Source: Lutjanus erythropterus | Taxonomy: Eukaryota; Chordata; Actinopteri; Lutjaniformes; Lutjanidae | Direction: 5' to 3' | Length of the DNA stretch: 64,000 nt | Assembly (NCBI GenBank): GCA_020091685.1 | Contig: CM034592.1 | Span: 43,049,622 to 43,113,621, forward strand | In this document: positions 58,501-64,000 of the stretch, one piece after another | Numbering within the stretch: position 1 is the stretch's first letter | Layout: each line of letters starts with the position of its first letter | Notes under the pieces: generated by a model | The model's input: the letters and a program-made list of their open reading frames with translations, nothing else | What the model was told of the DNA's origin: nothing | Database searches by the model: none | Made by a program: the position numbers and the translations under genes

Positions 58501-59259
58501 TGCATTTTTGTGTTTGCTCTCTTGTGAGTCGTTATGAGTTCATTAACTTAAAATTGCTAAAAATTGTAGCTTTAAAAATACTCAATGGGTCTTGGCAAAA
58601 GCTGCTCACACGAGTGTGAGTGGGACGGTATTGATTTTTTTTCTCTCCAATAGGACAGCACCCCCCAGTGGTCATGCAGCTGACTACCATTTCAGTCCTG
58701 TACTTTTTGATCAAACCCCACATTGTTAAAACTGAGTGTGAGAGGTGGAAATATGCGTGCTCGAGCTAGAATACTGATTTTGGATGTTTGATGTCATATG
58801 CAGCTCTTCATCGCTGTGGTTGTTTGTCCTGTAATCTTACCTCTCTGCAGCGTTTAGAGCTGCACTGGTGACGAGACATGGCCAACAGTGCACATCCATA
58901 TCTTTCTGAGGACCTCTTTACATTCTAATATGCTGACTAAGACAATAGGAAGCTGTAGCTGCTTCACAATAAAAGTCTGTGAAAAGCTGCAGGAAATGTA
59001 AAGGAATAGTTTGATGTTTTTATCCACTTTTTTGCTTAGAGTGACATAGGATGAGGACTCTGCTCTTAGCCTTTTTGTTCAGCAAGAAATAGCAAAATCA
59101 TAACACCGCCTTAGGGTGTGAGTGGTGTGACCAGATGACTAGGAGGGAAACAGAAACTAAAAGGCTGTCAGCATTGATTTTACCAAAGAAAATGGGTTGG
59201 AGGAGAGGCAGGTGCTTGAAATTTTGCAAAAATAGGACCAGGGTGAGTGATGCATCGCT

Positions 59260-59260
<1 letters not shown>
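58501..59260. other. No gene recognised
   Basis: Ordinary sequence. Confidence 0.4.

Positions 59261-59329
<69 letters not shown>
59261..59329 (+). repeat. (AC)n microsatellite
   Basis: About 34 uninterrupted AC units, the longest dinucleotide run in the window. Flanking open frames on both strands are artefacts. Confidence 0.98.
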
Positions 59330-59333
<4 letters not shown>

Positions 59334-60237
59334 GACAAGGTTAGGGTATTCTCATTGGGAAGAACTGAAACAAAACTAAAACTGCAAACCACAAACTGTC
59401 GGTTTGACATTTATCTCGTGTGCATTAAACAAACATGTCAATTAGTGAACTTTAGAGTCAAGAGAGAGCCAGAGAGCTAGAGAAGAGAGCTGGTAGGTAT
59501 ATTTTTGGACGCCCCCTACTTCCAATCTCCCTAAAAATGTCAAAGTCTGTTCCTTTAATTATTCTTTTAACAAAACCTGCAGCGCCAAGTGGAACAGTGT
59601 CAAAGACTGGCTTTGCTATTGCTATTTGCTACAGCAGTGTAGCCTGACTGTCAATGAGAATTAGTGGCCGTTTGGTTGAGATTAGAGGGAAAAAGAAACT
59701 GGTAGCAACAGTTAGGAGTTCAATCCCACAATAAGTGATGCATAACTGCAGGTCTGCTATAATACAGTGGCATTAAAACATTGGTTATCATTATCTTGGC
59801 TTATTGTCTTACTAAAACATATATATATTTGTAACTGGGAAACAATATTGTGTTCATTTTGTGCAGCAGAGCCGTCACAGTTATGGACCACAGCGGTAAA
59901 GGTTGTGTTAAAGTTAAGAGATAAGTATTACGACAGTGAAGCTCTTCTCAAGCATTGTAATAAAAAAAAAATTGTACTCTTGTGTGTGTGAGTGACAGCT
60001 GATTGGTGAATGGAAGATGGCATCTTTGTATTGACACACACACCCAGGGGGACGTGTTCTGTCGACAAACAGGAAAGAGACAGAAAATAATAAAAACAAG
60101 TGAGAAAATAATAATGGAACAGGGCGGAGAAGGTGGAGACGTGTCGAGAATGGTGTAATGAAAACATGACAAATGGTTTTTGTGGGAAGGAGCAGACACA
60201 AGGGAAGATACAGAGAGACAGACAAGAAGGGAGACTG
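59330..60237. other. No gene recognised
   Basis: Ordinary sequence. Confidence 0.4.
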
Positions 60238-60308
60238 TGCTGTGTGTGTGTGTGTGTGTGTGCACAAATATGTGTGTGTAGTCTGTCCTGTAAACACACA
60301 CACACACA
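60238..60308 (+). repeat. TG run and CA run in inverted order
   Basis: (GT)n at 60238-60261 and (CA)n at 60292-60308 could pair. This explains the three overlapping minus-strand frames at 59914-60309. Confidence 0.9.
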
Positions 60309-60467
60309 TAAACTAATGAAAACAGTTCAGTCTACTGCTAATCTCATTGTCTGTCGACTAATTCATTGTGCACTGATGATAAATTTTTAATTCATGACAA
60401 AGCCCAGTGCAGTGTGTGTTTTTCTGTGTGTGTGTTTGTTTGAGAGAGGAGAAGAGTCTGACTGCAG

Positions 60468-60530
60468 AGCTCTGCACCAGGGCCCACCTCTGCCGTTGTG
60501 CCCTTTTCGGTCCCGAGCCTGGAGAAGGAG
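60468..60530 (+). CDS. Candidate 63-bp exon, protein unknown
   Basis: Between GTCTGACTGCAG and GAAGGAG|GTGACG lie 63 bp, open in phase 0 on plus: SSAPGPTSAVVPFSVPSLEK plus E. It is CpG-enriched (three CpG in 63 bp, a fourth in the donor). The minus strand offers an alternative: acceptor CTCCTTCTCCAG, about 31 bp, and a donor-like GCAGAG|GTGGGC. Either strand gives only a micro-exon-sized piece with no recognised product. Confidence 0.25.
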
Positions 60531-62747
60531 GTGACGTCTGAAATTTTGTACACTACTGGGGATGATACTGATGATAGCGTGCCTCAGTAGGCAAAGGTAA
60601 ATAATACAACATTAATATTCAGATAAAACTGTAACTTATAAAGTTAGGTAGCATGACACAAGCCAGAAAATTACTTGTACTAATCTAACCTTATGAGTTT
60701 GGTAACATTAGCTAGCTATGCTAATTTAGCTGAAATGATTCCATTTCGTTACCAACTTTTTTACTTGTTGTTATTTGTGTATTACTGTTAATATTATTGT
60801 GTGTAACATACCAAATGTTAGTATAACAGCACATAGAAACAGTTTCGTTAGCTTATGTTTGGTAGCTAGCTTCATTTTAAAGAGTGTGATTCGAACGTGG
60901 TCCAGTTTGACTCCTCCTTTACATAATGCCTCATGAATTTTCTAGAAATACCATGGGGTCCTGGCAGAACCGGTGCATGCACTTCTACCACTCGAAGCGA
61001 AGAACAATTATGTCGCCAGTCCCTTGAAACGTACCATACTAGCGATAGCATACAAAGTGCAATATACCACACACATAAAAAACAACAAAAAAACAAAACA
61101 AAATAGCAATGACACACAAAAATAAATATGCCATACACATGAGTGTGCATGCTAGAGTGCTAAAAGTGTCAACAGTAGTCAAGTATGCATTATGCAATCT
61201 GAGGGCATTTTAGGGATCCATATACTGCATATTAAGTTTAATTACCTGGTTCCAGAATCTTTCCAGTAGAGTTATGACAGCACATACAATTTAAAGGGGC
61301 ATATTCCTTGCTAACACTCTCGGGATCAAAATATTTTAATAATGAATCCCCCTGTTTTTGGAGTGTTTGCTCCTTCAATAGTCTCTTCTTTTTGTGTTGC
61401 ATGCTGCATTGTTTACTTTTCCTCACAGATGCTTTTTTTTTTTTTTCACGGGTTTTCAGTGAGCTAGACAACCATTGGCTCACGAGAACTGAGTGCGGGC
61501 AGCCAGGGAGGGACGCAGCCGCAGGTGCAGCGTGATTGACATGTTCCTCTGCAAATAATTGTGCTTACACAATTAATAGTCTACTACCATAGGATACTCC
61601 ACGATTTTCTCATTTCACTGCTCCTGCCAAAGTGCCGCTCTAGGCAGCTGCCTGGTTCGCCTATATGGACGCACCGGCATTGGGTCCTGGGGATGGAAAG
61701 AGTCTGGAGCTCTGCTGCGGGATGCTATTGAGCTTGTTGTGGTCTTGCACATCTAACTTTCTGTGGTTTGACTTTTATTCATTAGGAGTAAAATGATTTT
61801 TTTGTGAGGTCACTTTTAAAAGTGTGGAAATTTTGAACATTTCAGTCTCCCCCACAAGGAGGCACCAAGCTGGGCACAGCAGGGAGAGGGGAGAGATGGT
61901 AGTAATTTCCTTCCCATGGGGAAATGAGGACACCCTGGGAAGGTGAAACTTTAGCAGTTGTTGTCAGAGTAGTTGAGTCCTGTTGACATAGGACAGTCTG
62001 AAGTTTAAGACTCAGTTTTAGAAATATTTTGTTCCAGAGGTGGCTCTGGAAAAAAGTATGACAGGGACACAACAGACAGCAGTGTGTCTCTATGATCCTG
62101 TCACTCTTACACGACTACATGTTGGTACTTGTCACCTCGATCATGAAGGTGACGCTCTTTAAAATATATAGGCTACGATATGCTATAGTTTAAAGAATCC
62201 TGTAGATCCAAGACAGAAGAAGAAAAAAGGCAGCACTTCAGCACCATGGATTTATCAATAAACAGCACTGTTAGGCCCAACTCCAACCCGGCCCCTACAC
62301 ACTCCCACTCTATGATTGAGTGCTACTCTGTGTGAAGTCACACTTGTGGCCGTGGAAGGTCTCTTAAGTAAGGGGGAGGCCTCACAGAAACAAAAATTCA
62401 TCATGATAGATAGTGTAAATGTTTAATAATCATACACACTGCATTGACAAAGATGAAAGTGGCAATGATTTTGTACATTGATTACATCCATAGCATGGTA
62501 AGCTTGTGAAAGGAAAAATGACTGAATAAATAAAAACCCACCCCATGATTCTTCAGCCTCATTTTTGTGGACAGTTTTGTGTGTTGTGTGACTGCACGTA
62601 AACAGTCTATCAAATAAGATGAGGTAACTTACTCACCCTTCTGATATAACTGCACTGAACTAATATTTGTAAGTATATGGCGTTGCCTTCATCTTGGACA
62701 CAAAACGGGTACTGCACCTGAGAGGGGTGTGGTTTGTGAGCCTGTAT
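60531..62747. other. No gene recognised
   Basis: GCTAGCTATGCTAA-type words occur at 60708-60725. A CpG-bearing segment at 61490-61680 (GGGACGCAGCCGCAGGTGCA; GCCTGGTTCGCCTATATGGA) looks repeat-derived but was not identified. Confidence 0.4.
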
Positions 62748-62933
62748 TAGGGCTGCACAATTAATCGCAATTGCAATAAAATCGCAATATGGCCAAGTGC
62801 AACATCCAAAATCAGTGAACATGAAAACTGTAGTGCAAAACTGATCATTTCCTCTAATCATATTGCATTTTTCAAGTGCCATTCCAGTCAGAATAACCTT
62901 AATGTGACTTTTTTACCAAATCGTGCAGCCCTA
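62748..62933. mobile_element. hAT MITE, 186 bp, with target duplication
   Basis: Ends TAGGGCTGCACAATTAATCG and AAATCGTGCAGCCCTA are inverted copies. The flanks GCCTGTAT (62740-62747) and GCCTGCAT (62934-62941) match at 7 of 8 positions. The internal CGCAATTGCAATAAAATCGC is typical of an abundant teleost hAT-derived repeat. It shares only the outermost TAGGGCTGCA with the MITE at 19.3 kb, so the families differ internally. Confidence 0.9.
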
Positions 62934-62941
62934 GCCTGCAT

Positions 62942-63482
62942 CGATGCAGACCCCATGCTAGAAGGCTTTATAACCCATGACCTCTTCAGGCTAACCAGTT
63001 TGGACCGACACCCAATGTGGCAGAAATGATAGGGGCCAGATTACTGATATGTTAGAGCCATGGTTTGGGCCACAGATTCTGACACAAACTGCAGTCACAG
63101 TCGGTGAGTCGAGACAGACAGACTAGACTAACTGATTAAACTAAACAATCCCTCTTCCCCTGCACTGTCAGTGCTACTGGAGGATGGAGAGGGAGGGGTG
63201 GCAGGATAACAAAGGTCATTTTAGTAACAAGTGAGATGGCAACCCCCCCTCGTCCCCCCTAAAATCACCTTTGGTTGTGCAGCAGGGGGAAGTTAAGGGA
63301 ATGAATTGCATCAGAGAAGGTCACCACAAGTACAGAAGTACACAATATAAGCGTTTGTGTGCATTTGTGTAGATTCCTCCTGTCCCGAGCTTGGACAGAA
63401 TGATAAATAGGTAGAATATATTTGCAGCAGTCTGAATAAATATGAGTAATATTCAAATAAACAGAAAATTATTCACAACAAG
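62942..63482. other. No gene recognised
   Basis: Ordinary sequence. Confidence 0.4.
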
Positions 63483-63802
63483 TAGGGCAAACATCTCTGT
63501 CTTTCTGCTTCTCTCTTTCATTCTTCTTTATACATCTCATGTCCTTCTTCTCTCTCCCGGTCGTTCCCCTCATACCTTCCTTTATCATCTCTTCATCTGT
63601 CTTTTCCTTTCTCATCTCATCCTTATTTCTCCTTCCTAAAACCACTTTCTCCTCTACTTGTCTGTCCTCTCCTGCCCTCATCCCTCTCCTTCTTTCGTTT
63701 CTTTATCTGAGCCGTCCTGTCTCTCCTAATTTCACTTCCCCAAGTCTGCATCCTCTTCCCTCTCTCCTTGTCCCCCCTCTCTCTCTTCTGCCTTCTCCGC
63801 AG
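63483..63802 (+). repeat. Pyrimidine-rich tract, about 320 bp
   Basis: Predominantly C and T on plus (TCTTTCTGCTTCTCTCTTTC and onward). The overlapping open frames on both strands (63442-63874) are low-complexity. Confidence 0.9.
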
Positions 63803-64000
63803 CCACATATGGTGTGAAGGTAGTGCCCTCTTGTGGTTATGTAAACCAGATGTAAACCAGGCTGATTCACCCATTAATGCTTTTACTACTTGTATTATTA
63901 CAGCACCAACAAAAATAACAGCACAGCAGGATGCAGACCTGTCTGAATTCTGTTTTTTTACTCTTCTCCTCCCAGGGGACCTGATTCATGTGACCCATTT
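63803..64000. other. No feature recognised
   Basis: Ordinary sequence to the edge of the window. Confidence 0.4.

Overview
This window looks like nuclear DNA from a ray-finned (probably percomorph) fish. The evidence is long CA/TG microsatellites, AT-rich sequence with few CpG, and many degenerate repeats of recognisably teleost type: hAT-type miniature elements ending in TAGGGCTGCA or CAGTGGTTC, a decayed Tc1/mariner element and a GTGGTGCAGTGGTTAG SINE-like repeat. It is almost gene-empty. No complete protein gene, tRNA, rRNA, CRISPR array or prokaryotic gene is visible. Nearly all open frames of 60-170 codons are chance frames or run through CA/TG repeats and transposons.

Layout. 1-11.4 kb: repeat fragments, a 30-bp-stem hairpin (5.7 kb), inverted minisatellite arms (9.0-9.4 kb) and two small CpG-dense blocks (1.65-1.75 and 2.32-2.42 kb) that read best as minus-strand exons. 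11.4-12.8 kb: a dead Tc1/mariner transposon whose three catalytic codons are still in one frame. 13.95-14.17 kb: a candidate plus-strand first exon encoding a signal peptide. 16.0 kb: a 57-bp-arm palindrome. 19.3 kb: a hAT MITE with an exact 8-bp target duplication inside an ACTTG repeat. 20.5-20.8 kb: a divergent pair of retroelement-like tails around an AT repeat. 24.5-25.6 kb: the best gene signal, a minus-strand first coding exon with a good start context, an upstream in-frame stop and a splice donor, preceded by a long pyrimidine/purine-asymmetric flank.

25.6-36 kb: repeats, including two abutting hAT MITEs (28.6-29.35 kb) and a CA/TG cluster (32.3-33.0 kb). 35.7-36.7 kb: three tandem units of about 345 bp, related to the arms of a 635-bp fold-back element at 45.7-46.4 kb. 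53.3-54.0 kb: a degenerate AGCTAG array. 54.4 kb: a candidate plus-strand terminal exon. 56.5-57.3 kb: an element with doubled GTTTCCCAG ends. 62.7 kb: another hAT MITE with a near-perfect target duplication.

If the minus-strand exons at 24.6, 2.4 and 1.7 kb belong together, much of the left third would be intron of one gene of unknown identity. That link is inference. I do not see a new biological system. The more unusual items are the fold-back element and its tandem relatives, the paired tails with a hammerhead-like core, and the unassigned exons.
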